From the NCBI GenBank assembly GCA_016192345.1, contig JACPUH010000054.1, positions 1 to 45,241 on the forward strand: 45,241 bases of DNA, in the 5' to 3' direction. Positions 35,420 to 42,795 of the stretch are shown here, one piece after another. Made by a program: the position numbers and the translations under genes. The notes beneath the pieces were generated by a model. That model did no database searches. It saw nothing but the letters and a program-made list of their open reading frames with translations, and was not told the origin of the DNA. Every line of letters starts with the position of its first letter. The stretch's first letter is position 1. Source of the DNA: Ignavibacteriales bacterium (GTDB lineage: Bacteria > Bacteroidota > Ignavibacteria > UBA10030).

Positions 35420-35436
35420 CGACTTGCTTCAAGTCG
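35420..35436. promoter_or_regulatory. perfect 7-bp dyad before the superoxide dismutase gene
   Basis: CGACTTG and CAAGTCG pair perfectly around a three-base centre, in the 100-bp gap between sufT and sod. The half-site GACTT/AAGTC is also found in the rrf2 leader dyad, but the spacing here is GACT-N7-AGTC instead of N5. It may be a second regulator site or a small RNA hairpin. No T-run follows. Confidence 0.4.
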
Positions 35437-35498
35437 AAGGGCGCCGGTCTACTCAAGGAATAATCCCTCTACCTGATAACCCGTTGAAAGGAGTTTGT

Positions 35499-36131
35499 AT
35501 GGCGTACGAATGGAAATTTAACCCGCGTCCTTATTCCGATGAGGAGGCAAAAAAAATGCTCGGCAATGTGGTCAGCCCGGAAACGACCGATTGGCATTAC
35601 AACACGCACCACAAGGGTTATGTGACCGCGCTGAACAACATCGAGAAGGCCCTGGAAGGTGCTGATCGGGCCACCGCGAACGGAAACTACAGCGTCATCG
35701 GCGAGTTGAAACGCAGGTTCACCTGGAACCACGCGGGTGCCTTGCTGCACGATGTGTACTGGGAGGTGCTGGGAGGGGATGGCGATCCCTCGAAGGGTCC
35801 TGAGGTGAAGGCTGCCCTGGAGAAGGAGTTCGGCTCGTTCGACGCCTGGAAAGCGGATTTCAAAGCCGGTGCGGTCTCAGCGAAACTAAGCGGATGGGGT
35901 TTGCTCGTTGCGGACAGGCTGTATTCCGGCCGATTGTTGAATATCACGGTGGATGAGCATCACTATGGCGCCATCTGGGGAGGCATACCGCTTATCGCTT
36001 GCGATGTGTTTGAGCATGCCTATTATCATAAAGATGGACCGGGCAGAGCCAAGTACATCGATAACTTCCTCGCGAGCCTCCACTGGGAGCGAATCAACGA
36101 CCGGTACAAGAAGTACGTCCTCGGAAAGTAA
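35499..36131 (+). CDS. Fe/Mn superoxide dismutase, archaeal-like type
   Basis: This SOD has 210 residues. The metal ligands are H33 (DWHYNTHHKGYV), H84 (ALLHDVYW), D169 and H173 (CDVFEHAYY). A GAAAGGAG ribosome site fixes the start at 35499. The segments HHKGYV, FTWNHAGALLHDVYW and DVFEHAYY resemble crenarchaeal SODs more than the usual bacterial NHxFYW and DVWEHAYY, as far as I recall. G80 lies where Fe-SOD has its active-site Gln, and H154/H155 lie where Mn-SOD has Gln, so the metal preference is not clear. It ends the suf transcript before the terminator at 36156-36185. Protection of Fe-S clusters from superoxide explains the linkage. Confidence 0.93.
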   Translation: MAYEWKFNPRPYSDEEAKKMLGNVVSPETTDWHYNTHHKGYVTALNNIEKALEGADRATANGNYSVIGELKRRFTWNHAGALLHDVYWEVLGGDGDPSKGPEVKAALEKEFGSFDAWKADFKAGAVSAKLSGWGLLVADRLYSGRLLNITVDEHHYGAIWGGIPLIACDVFEHAYYHKDGPGRAKYIDNFLASLHWERINDRYKKYVLGK

Positions 36132-36155
36132 CCGAAGGATGATCGTCGCTTCAAG

Positions 36156-36185
36156 AAAGGGTCGGAATGAATTCCGGCCCTTTTT
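36156..36185 (+). terminator. strong intrinsic terminator after sod
   Basis: A 12-bp stem (AAAGGGTCGGAA with TTCCGGCCCTTT, one G-T pair) around a TGAA loop ends in TTTTT. It begins 25 bp after the sod stop and probably ends the rrf2-suf-sod transcript. Confidence 0.9.
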
Positions 36186-36285
36186 GTTTATCGGGAACCC
36201 CTCCATTTGCTCCTCAGAGAACTATTCGCTAACATCTCGTCGTTCCGTTGATACGTCACTCATGATCCTTTCCTCTCCCGTCTGA

Positions 36286-37722
36286 ATGAGTACTCTCAGC
36301 ACCCGATCGCTCTTCCTCATCACCCTTCTCGTTCATGTTGGTATTGCTCAAGACCCCATGGAGAAGGAGCTGAGTGCGCGTGTTTCCCAGACCAGATTGC
36401 TCTCCACGGTCCGTGAACTTGTGAAGATCGGGACACGGATGGGAGGAACTCCTTCGGGAGACAAGTCGGCCCGGTACCTCGAACAGCGCTTTAAGAGAAT
36501 CGCTCTTCCGGTCGAAGTGGTCGAAGAGCCCCCGAAGCTCGCATTCAACAATCAATCCTGGTCCCTTCGTGTCGAACAGCCGCGTGAGCTCCGGAATCTC
36601 ATCAAGCACGAATGGTTGGGGGGCTTTTCTCCCTCCGTTCCCCTCACCCAAGCTCCCCTGGAAGTGTGGCCTCCTTCCGATGAACTCGAAGACGATTCCA
36701 TCCGGGGCAAAGCATTCCTGATTGAATCTCCCCTTTCCCAGAGACTGTATAACCGACTGGTAGAGCACGGAGCGACAGCGTTATTGTTGAGTTCTCCTCT
36801 TCTCGAGGGGGCGTATTCCGAATGGGCGTTCATAGCCGACCTGCGACCGGCACGCGATAATGCGATCCCACTCTACAACCTCTCCTTCAACAATGCCTCT
36901 GTGCTGAGGAAGATGTTAGAGGATGACATTCCCGTCACGGTGTCGTTCTCTTCGAAGGTCACGATCGAGAGGGGATCCCCCAAAACAGTGGTGGCCACCA
37001 TGGAGGGGGAGAGCGACTCCTGTTATATCGTCTGTGCCCATGGGGATTCCGACTCCGGCGGCCCCGGAGCGGATGATAATGCCTCGGGGGTCTCCGGCGT
37101 TCTCGAGCTTGCCCGCGTATTGAATGGGATGGTGAGTTCCGGACTTCTTCCGAAACCGGCCTTCACCATCAAGTTTATCGTTTGGGGATCGGAAATCTAT
37201 TCAACGGAGCATTACGTTCGTCGGCATCAGGATTCGTTAGAGAAGATCCTGGGTGTCTTGAATTACGATGAGATCGGGACCGGGGCGACGCGGAATTGCC
37301 TCTATTTTGAATCGAACGACATTGAACACAACGAAAAACTCCTTCGTACGCTTGAGAGAGTTGGCGAGGAGTATGTCGGGAGAAAGGGCTTCTGGGAGGA
37401 ATCGACCACAAATCCCTCCCAGGGTGGAACCGATTCGTATGTTTTCCTTCCCGACTGGCTTGGTCGGTTGAATCTTCCGGAGGTGGAGGTTCCCTCCGTC
37501 ACCATCTACACGGGAGCATGGAATGAACTGAAAACCATCCCTCAAACGGAGGGATGGTCATCTCAAGCATGGAAGGGCCATCCTGATTCGGTCACGGTCG
37601 ATTATTCAGCCTACTATCACTCTTCCCTCGATACGCCGGCGCGGACGACGGAGAAAGAACCGTTCAATATGGTCTGGGGAGTGAAGGCGGTGGGCATCGC
37701 GCTTCTCAGGCTGGCTTGGTGA
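36286..37722 (+). CDS. secreted M28-family zinc aminopeptidase-like protein
   Basis: This is an exported metallopeptidase of 478 residues. A signal peptide (LSTRSLFLITLLVHVGIAQ) is followed by a PA-type insert and then the M28 domain. Metal ligands can be placed: H252 and the bridging Asp of HGDSDSGG / GADDNASG (D264), the Asp in LNYDEIG and the late His in YYHSSLDT. The usual adjacent Glu-Glu pair (catalytic base plus zinc ligand) is here SEIYSTEHY, so the second Glu is replaced by Ile unless E in STEHY takes over. It could therefore be a variant peptidase, or use one metal only. It stands alone between sod and the zinc-ribbon gene, with no partner that names its substrate. Confidence 0.88.
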   Translation: MSTLSTRSLFLITLLVHVGIAQDPMEKELSARVSQTRLLSTVRELVKIGTRMGGTPSGDKSARYLEQRFKRIALPVEVVEEPPKLAFNNQSWSLRVEQPRELRNLIKHEWLGGFSPSVPLTQAPLEVWPPSDELEDDSIRGKAFLIESPLSQRLYNRLVEHGATALLLSSPLLEGAYSEWAFIADLRPARDNAIPLYNLSFNNASVLRKMLEDDIPVTVSFSSKVTIERGSPKTVVATMEGESDSCYIVCAHGDSDSGGPGADDNASGVSGVLELARVLNGMVSSGLLPKPAFTIKFIVWGSEIYSTEHYVRRHQDSLEKILGVLNYDEIGTGATRNCLYFESNDIEHNEKLLRTLERVGEEYVGRKGFWEESTTNPSQGGTDSYVFLPDWLGRLNLPEVEVPSVTIYTGAWNELKTIPQTEGWSSQAWKGHPDSVTVDYSAYYHSSLDTPARTTEKEPFNMVWGVKAVGIALLRLAW

Positions 37723-37742
37723 GAAGATCAGTGTCTCTTCCC

Positions 37743-37773
37743 TTGACAACGGCACGCATCTTCCGTACTTTTG
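37743..37773 (+). promoter_or_regulatory. consensus promoter directly before the zinc-ribbon gene
   Basis: TTGACA (37743-37748) is 17 bp from TACTTTTG (37766-37773), a perfect match to TAnnTTTG. Transcription would begin at or within a base or two of the ATG at 37777, implying a leaderless message. The same promoter would also serve folP. Confidence 0.7.
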
Positions 37774-37776
37774 CCT

Positions 37777-37950
37777 ATGCAAAATAAGGATGAACAAGTT
37801 CCAGGCAGCACCGTGGAAGCTGATTCCTGCCCAACCGATGCATTCCACTATTGGCAGTATTGTGTCAATTGCGGGACCCTGCTCCAAAGCCGCAAATGCA
37901 AGTTGTTTTGCCCGAAGTGCGGGTTCTACCATTCCTGCAGCGAACCGTAA
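37777..37950 (+). CDS. 57-residue zinc-ribbon protein
   Basis: This small gene has its ATG at 37777 and TAA at 37948-37950. After 28 polar residues the core reads YCVNCGTLL then KLFCPKCGFYHSC, with Cys pairs C29/C32 and C45/C48 for one zinc and further Cys at 18, 41 and 54. I recall similar tiny proteins ending CGxxxSC in FCB bacteria and Acidobacteria, but know of no defined function. Its start lies next to a consensus promoter with no ribosome site. folP follows 118 bp later on the same strand. The product may bind nucleic acid or act as a metal store; neither is shown. Confidence 0.75.
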   Translation: MQNKDEQVPGSTVEADSCPTDAFHYWQYCVNCGTLLQSRKCKLFCPKCGFYHSCSEP

Positions 37951-38068
37951 GATCCTGTATTGTGCTTTGGGGCCGGAGAATCGTCCGTGTGGCGTCGACT
38001 CTCTTGTTCCCTTTCCCTCCTTCAACATTTCCATGCGGTGACCTGTGCCGGAGACCAAGGATCTGAGA

Positions 38069-38899
38069 ATGGTGTATACGTTTGGTTCGGTACGATACGA
38101 CTTCACTGTGAGGACCTATCTGATGGGGGTCCTGAATGTCACGCCTGATTCTTTCTCTGATGGGGGAAAGTTTGTCACGACGGAGTCTGCCGTCAAACGA
38201 GGCATGCAGATGGTCGAGGAGGGGGCGGATTTCATTGATGTAGGAGGGGAATCGACCAGACCCGGCTCGGAGCCGGTCCCGGTGACGGAGGAAATCCGTC
38301 GCATTGTTCCGGTCATTGAACAACTGGGGAAGATGACGCCGATCCCCATTTCAGTCGACACATACAAATCCGAGGTAGCGAAGGCAGCCATCGAAGCGGG
38401 TGCACTCATCGTGAATGATATCAGCGCCATGACCTTCGATCCGGAGATGCTTCCCCTGGTTGCCCGTGAGAAGGTCTCGGCGGTGCTCATGCACATGAAG
38501 GGGACTCCGAAAACCATGCAGCAAAACCCCGAGTACGATCATGTCGTGAGAGAGGTTGGCGAGTACCTGCAGGGGCGGGCTGAACAATGCCGGGTCGCGG
38601 GCATTGAGCAGGTGTTGATCGATCCCGGGATCGGATTTGGGAAGAACCTTCAACACAATCTTGCATTGATCAAGCACCTGAGTGTCTTCCGTTCCTACGG
38701 ATTTCCGCTTCTTGTCGGCCCCTCAAGAAAGTCTTTTTTGGGGATGCTCCTCGATTTGCCCGTCGACCAGCGACTCGAGGGAACGGCTGCCGCAGTGACG
38801 GCCTGTGTCCTGCATGGAGCCAGCGTTGTCCGGGTTCATGATGTACGCGCGATGAAGCGCGTCCTCACGGTGGCAGACGCCCTCTATCATTCGGCATGA
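38069..38899 (+). CDS. folP: dihydropteroate synthase
   Basis: FolP joins para-aminobenzoate to the pterin in folate synthesis and is the target of sulfonamides. The ATG at 38069 has an AAGGA site 8 bp upstream and is preferred over the GTG at 38045. The 276-residue TIM barrel shows MGVLNVTPDSFSDGG, GGESTRPGS, IPISVDTYKSEVA and the C-terminal LLVGPSRKSFLG with RVHDV. It is followed three bases later by the glycosyltransferase gene and preceded by the zinc-ribbon gene. No other folate gene is in the window. Confidence 0.96.
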   Translation: MVYTFGSVRYDFTVRTYLMGVLNVTPDSFSDGGKFVTTESAVKRGMQMVEEGADFIDVGGESTRPGSEPVPVTEEIRRIVPVIEQLGKMTPIPISVDTYKSEVAKAAIEAGALIVNDISAMTFDPEMLPLVAREKVSAVLMHMKGTPKTMQQNPEYDHVVREVGEYLQGRAEQCRVAGIEQVLIDPGIGFGKNLQHNLALIKHLSVFRSYGFPLLVGPSRKSFLGMLLDLPVDQRLEGTAAAVTACVLHGASVVRVHDVRAMKRVLTVADALYHSA

Positions 38900-38902
38900 T
38901 CC

Positions 38903-39565
38903 ATGACCCTTGTCATTATTCCCGCCTTCAATGCCGAAGGGACCCTGCCGGAGCTTTTACGCCGCCTTGCCTTGATCGTCGATGCGAACTCCATCCTCGT
39001 CGTGGATGACGGGTCGGTGGATCGAACGGCGACAATTGCTGCAGGCCTTGGCGTCCGGGTCATCCAACATCGCGTCAACAAGGGAAAGGGAGCGGCTCTT
39101 AAGACCGGGTTTGAGTATGCGAGGACACTGCCACGTTGTGAAGCCGTCGTGACCCTGGATGCGGACCTGCAGCATGTTCCCGAAGAACTCCCAAAGTTCT
39201 TTGAGGCGCGCATGCGCTCTTCGGCAAACATCATTATTGGTTTTCGGGAACGGTTGGGAACATCGATGCCGTTTCACCGGATCGCTTCGAATGCATTGAC
39301 CTCCTGGCTTGTCTCCGCACGGGTGGGGAAAGAAATTCGCGACAGCCAATCCGGCTACCGGCTTATCGGCAGGGAAGTGTTGGATGCCGTTACGCTCGAT
39401 TCCCAGGGATACGAAATGGAGACAGAATTACTCGTCAAGGCAACCCGGAAGGGGTTTCAGGTGGGATTTGTTTCCATCCGGACCGTATACGGCACCGGGC
39501 ACAGTTCTATGACGCACTGGCATACCACGAAACAGTTCCTGCGGATCTTATTAAAGGAAGAATAA
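38903..39565 (+). CDS. family 2 glycosyltransferase, DPM1-like
   Basis: This GT-A fold enzyme has 220 residues. It has VIIPAFNAEGTLPELLRRL, the acidic VVDDGSVD, and a metal-binding TLDADLQH, then ARVGKEIRDSQSGYRLIGREV. The last motif (DSQSGYR) is characteristic of dolichol- or undecaprenyl-phosphate mannosyl/glucosyl transferases. There is no C-terminal membrane helix, so it is the soluble DPM1-like form. The sugar and acceptor cannot be read. Its stop overlaps the pcm ATG by one base, and folP lies just before it. Confidence 0.88.
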   Translation: MTLVIIPAFNAEGTLPELLRRLALIVDANSILVVDDGSVDRTATIAAGLGVRVIQHRVNKGKGAALKTGFEYARTLPRCEAVVTLDADLQHVPEELPKFFEARMRSSANIIIGFRERLGTSMPFHRIASNALTSWLVSARVGKEIRDSQSGYRLIGREVLDAVTLDSQGYEMETELLVKATRKGFQVGFVSIRTVYGTGHSSMTHWHTTKQFLRILLKEE

Positions 39566-40206
39566 TGGGTCGCTTTGATCAAGAACGTCGCGAGATGATT
39601 GGAGTCTTGAAGGAGAAGGGGATTACGGATGAACGGGTCGTGCAGGCGATGGCCAACGTGGAACGGCACGTGTTCGTCAACGAGCCCTTTGTTAACCGCT
39701 CCTATGAAGACACGGCGCTCCCGATTGAAAAGTCACAAACCATCTCCCAACCCTACACGGTTGCCTTTATGACCCAGGAACTCGATCCGCAGCCCGGAGC
39801 AAAAATTCTGGAGATCGGGACCGGTTCAGGATACCAGGCTGCGATCCTGGCCGAGATGGGATGCAGGGTCTTCACCATCGAGCGCCATATGGAGTTGCTC
39901 CTGGAAGCGCGGAAGCTTTTTGAGCGACTGGGCTACAGGGTGGCGACCCGCGGCGGCGACGGAACGGTCGGGTGGTCGGAGTTTGCTCCGTACGATGGCA
40001 TCATTGTGACCGCCGCAGCGCCCGAAGTTCCCGACGCTCTGGTCAAGCAACTGTCCGAAGGTGGGAGACTGGTCATCCCCGTGGGTGATCTCGACTCTCA
40101 AAGTCTCCGGGTCATGACAAAATTGGAGGATCGGTTGGAAATAAAAGAGGTGCGGGGATTCAAGTTTGTCCCACTGATCGGGAAACAGGGGTGGAATGGG
40201 AAATGA
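39565..40206 (+). CDS. pcm: protein-L-isoaspartate O-methyltransferase
   Basis: Pcm repairs damaged isoaspartyl residues in proteins using S-adenosylmethionine, 213 residues. The substrate region SYEDTALPIEKSQTISQPY and the SAM motif LEIGTGSGYQAAILAEMG are clear, followed by YDGIIVTAAAPEVPDALV and GGRLVIPVG. The ATG overlaps the preceding glycosyltransferase stop (TAATG), so the two are translated together. The family match is secure. It is often a stationary-phase protein, but no regulatory signal is seen here. Confidence 0.95.
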   Translation: MGRFDQERREMIGVLKEKGITDERVVQAMANVERHVFVNEPFVNRSYEDTALPIEKSQTISQPYTVAFMTQELDPQPGAKILEIGTGSGYQAAILAEMGCRVFTIERHMELLLEARKLFERLGYRVATRGGDGTVGWSEFAPYDGIIVTAAAPEVPDALVKQLSEGGRLVIPVGDLDSQSLRVMTKLEDRLEIKEVRGFKFVPLIGKQGWNGK

Positions 40207-40301
40207 CCGGACCTCTGCCATAAATCTCTTCACTCCGAACGAACCATGCTTCAGAAAAGCCATACTTTCCTCTTGTTGAACGTTCCCCAAACGAGCTTCC
40301 C

Positions 40302-41243
40302 TTGAGTTTAATCCTCGCACTTGTCGGACCGACGGCCTCGGGAAAAACCCCGCTCTCCCTTCTTCTCGCCGGAAAACTCAACGGCGAAATTGTTTCCGCC
40401 GACTCACGGCAAATCTATAAACATCTTGATATCGGGACGGCAAAGCCGGACAAGGCAGAGCTCCGATCTGTTCCTCATCACTTCATCAATATTCGGGAAC
40501 TCCATGAGGAGTATAATGCCGGGGTCTATGGTGAGCAGGCACGAAAAACCATCGCTGCTCTTCAACACCGAAAGAAGCAACCGATCCTGGTTGGAGGATC
40601 CGGATTGTATGTGAAGTCGGTTATCGATGGCCTCTTCGAGGGACCGGGGAAGGATCCGGACCTTCGTTCCCAACTTCAGGAGCGTCTGGAAAGGTCGGGG
40701 CTGCCGACTATGTTCAATGAATTGAAGAAAGTCGATCCTGTGTCTGCCTCACGGATGGAGGAAGTTAAATCAAGGCAGGTCCTGCGCGCGCTCGAGGTCT
40801 ATTACATCACCGGGAAACCGCTCTCCCGGTTGCATGAAGAACAACGGAAGGACCCGGGGCTTTCCGTTGCCCAATTTGCAATTGATTGGGACCGAAAAAC
40901 GCTGTATGAGCGGATCAATGCAAGGGTGGAGGCGATGTTGCAGAAAGGTTTGGTGGAAGAGGTGGAGTCTCTTCTTCGGAGCGGATACGACCGGCGCTTG
41001 AACGCTCTCAATACGGTCGGCTATAAGGAAGTATTCCAGTATCTCGATGGCACGCTGAAGTATGAAGCAATGGTGAACCTGATCAAGCAGAACACACGTC
41101 GTTTCGCCAAACGGCAACTGACCTGGTTCCGCGCTGACCCGAGAATCCAATGGCTTCCGGTTACCCAAAGGGACGACAACTTTGAAGCCCTTGCCGACCT
41201 GATCAGGAGACGTTTCCAGGAGAGTGTCCAAAAACTTCATTGA
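40302..41243 (+). CDS. miaA: tRNA dimethylallyltransferase
   Basis: MiaA adds a dimethylallyl group to adenosine 37 of tRNAs that read UNN codons, using dimethylallyl diphosphate from the MEP pathway. It is 313 residues. The P-loop is GPTASGKTP at the N-terminus; SADSRQIYKHLDIGTAKP, LVGGSGLYVKSVIDGL and the C-terminal KRQLTWFR follow. The start is a TTG at 40302, since no in-frame ATG gives the family N-terminus; no strong ribosome site is seen. dxs, which supplies the donor precursor, lies in the same window. tRNA-Pro follows 46 bp later. Confidence 0.94.
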   Translation: MSLILALVGPTASGKTPLSLLLAGKLNGEIVSADSRQIYKHLDIGTAKPDKAELRSVPHHFINIRELHEEYNAGVYGEQARKTIAALQHRKKQPILVGGSGLYVKSVIDGLFEGPGKDPDLRSQLQERLERSGLPTMFNELKKVDPVSASRMEEVKSRQVLRALEVYYITGKPLSRLHEEQRKDPGLSVAQFAIDWDRKTLYERINARVEAMLQKGLVEEVESLLRSGYDRRLNALNTVGYKEVFQYLDGTLKYEAMVNLIKQNTRRFAKRQLTWFRADPRIQWLPVTQRDDNFEALADLIRRRFQESVQKLH

Positions 41244-41268
41244 TTTTCGAGCGTCGGTTTCCTATATT
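41240..41268 (+). promoter_or_regulatory. promoter of tRNA-Pro
   Basis: TTGATT (41240-41245) and TATATT (41263-41268) are 17 bp apart. The start of transcription would be about 14 bases before the mature tRNA. It overlaps the end of miaA. Confidence 0.6.
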
Positions 41269-41289
41269 GGAACGCATTTGAAGCATCAT

Positions 41290-41364
41290 CGGGGCGTGGC
41301 GCAGCCTGGCTAGCGCGCTTGGTTCGGGACCAAGAGGCCGCGAGTTCGAATCTCGCCGCCCCGA
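41290..41364 (+). tRNA. tRNA-Pro (anticodon CGG)
   Basis: A complete 75-base cloverleaf: acceptor CGGGGCG/CGCCCCG, anticodon stem CTTGG/CCAAG around TTCGGGA, and a T-loop TTCGAAT. Anticodon CGG, proline. CCA is not encoded. Confidence 0.95.
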
Positions 41365-41430
41365 CTCTACACCCTCTGCTTATTACCCCTCTCGCAACGA
41401 CCACTCTCGCAGTGCGCTCAGCTCGCTTCA

Positions 41431-41461
41431 TTGAAACTCTGGCCATTTTTGGCTACTTTTG
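41431..41461 (+). promoter_or_regulatory. promoter of der
   Basis: TTGAAA (41431-41436) is 17 bp from TACTTTTG (41454-41461), a perfect TAnnTTTG. The der ATG is 24 bp downstream of its end. The layout equals that before the zinc-ribbon gene. Confidence 0.7.
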
Positions 41462-41484
41462 GTTCGTCTGAACCGGGAACTCAT

Positions 41485-42795
41485 ATGCCGTCAAATATTG
41501 TAGCAATCGTTGGACGTCCAAACGTCGGGAAATCGACGCTCTTTAATCGCATTTTAGGGGTCCGAGAGGCGATTGTTCATGATTCCCCCGGTGTAACGCG
41601 GGACAGGAAGTATGCGGAAGCCGAATGGACCGGAAAGCAGTTTATCATTATCGATACCGGGGGCTTCGTCCCCGATTCCAAAGACGTGTTCGAACGGGCC
41701 ATTCGAGAGCAGGCCCAGATCGCCATTGAAGAGGCCGATGTTGTTGTTTTCGTGGTTGACGCGATGGCTGGGGTTGCCCCTTTGGATAAGGAGCTCGCCG
41801 ATATCCTCCGGAAATCTGACAAGCCGGTCTACCTCATCGCCAACAAGATCGACTCGGCTCAACGGGAGATCCACGCCCACGAATTCCATGAACTCGGTTT
41901 GGGAGAGCCAATTCAAATCTCTGCGCTGGGTGGGAGGCAGATCGGGGATTTCCTCGACACCGTCACCTCGACGTTCGAACAGCATAAAGAGTCCGAACAG
42001 GTAGAGTCTCCCCTGAGGCTGGCCGTCATCGGGAAGCCGAATGTGGGCAAATCGTCCCTCGTCAATGCATTGCTGGGAGTTAACCGCCAGGTCGTGACCG
42101 ATATTCCGGGTACGACACGTGACCCCATCGACTCTCTCCTCAAGTACAAGAACGAAGAGGTCATTCTTATCGACACGGCAGGGTTGAAAAAACAACGCCG
42201 CGTCAGCGAAAGCATAGAGTTCTACAGCGCCCTGAGGACATTGAAGAGCATAGACCGGAGTGATGTAGCCGTCATCCTGCTGGACGCGCAACGTGGAATC
42301 GATCATCAGGATCTTCACATCATCGAATCCGCCCTGGAGCGAAACCGGGCTGCCGTCATTGCCGTCAATAAGTGGGATCTGGTGGAGAAGGATACCAATA
42401 CTTCCAAAAAATTTGAGACGTTCATCAACGCAAAGCTCGGACTCTATGATTACCTGCCCGTCGCATTTGTTTCGGCGCTCACCAGGCAACGGATCTTCAA
42501 GCTGATCGATCTCGCACAAGAGGTCCACCGGGAACAGAGTAAGCGGGTTGGCACCAGTGAATTGAATGACACCATGCTGCCGGTGATCGAAAACAATCCC
42601 CCCAAATCCTCCAGCCCGAAAGAGATCAAGATCAAGTTCATTACCCAAGTGAAGACTCGTCCACCGGTGTTCGCCATGTTCTGTAATGAACCGAAGCTGG
42701 TGCAGGAATCCTACAAGAGGTTCCTCATGCACCAACTCCGCGATCATTTTGGGTTTCGGGGTGTTCCTCTCCGACTAACATTTAAACGAAAATGA
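41485..42795 (+). CDS. der: ribosome biogenesis GTPase Der (EngA)
   Basis: Der is an essential double GTPase for assembly of the large ribosomal subunit, 436 residues. Both G domains are seen: G1 GRPNVGKS with DTGGF (first), and GKPNVGKSSLVNALLG with DTAGL (second); their G4 motifs are NKID and NKWD. The C-terminal KH-like domain ends the protein. The ATG at 41485 gives the normal start MPSNIVAIVG. The promoter lies at 41431-41461. Its stop overlaps the next gene's ATG by 4 bp, so the flavoprotein is probably made with it. Confidence 0.97.
   Translation: MPSNIVAIVGRPNVGKSTLFNRILGVREAIVHDSPGVTRDRKYAEAEWTGKQFIIIDTGGFVPDSKDVFERAIREQAQIAIEEADVVVFVVDAMAGVAPLDKELADILRKSDKPVYLIANKIDSAQREIHAHEFHELGLGEPIQISALGGRQIGDFLDTVTSTFEQHKESEQVESPLRLAVIGKPNVGKSSLVNALLGVNRQVVTDIPGTTRDPIDSLLKYKNEEVILIDTAGLKKQRRVSESIEFYSALRTLKSIDRSDVAVILLDAQRGIDHQDLHIIESALERNRAAVIAVNKWDLVEKDTNTSKKFETFINAKLGLYDYLPVAFVSALTRQRIFKLIDLAQEVHREQSKRVGTSELNDTMLPVIENNPPKSSSPKEIKIKFITQVKTRPPVFAMFCNEPKLVQESYKRFLMHQLRDHFGFRGVPLRLTFKRK

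Noticed and set aside
41554..42747. Minus-strand open frame of 397 codons opposite der
   Set aside because: Antisense shadow of an essential GTPase gene with clear motifs.
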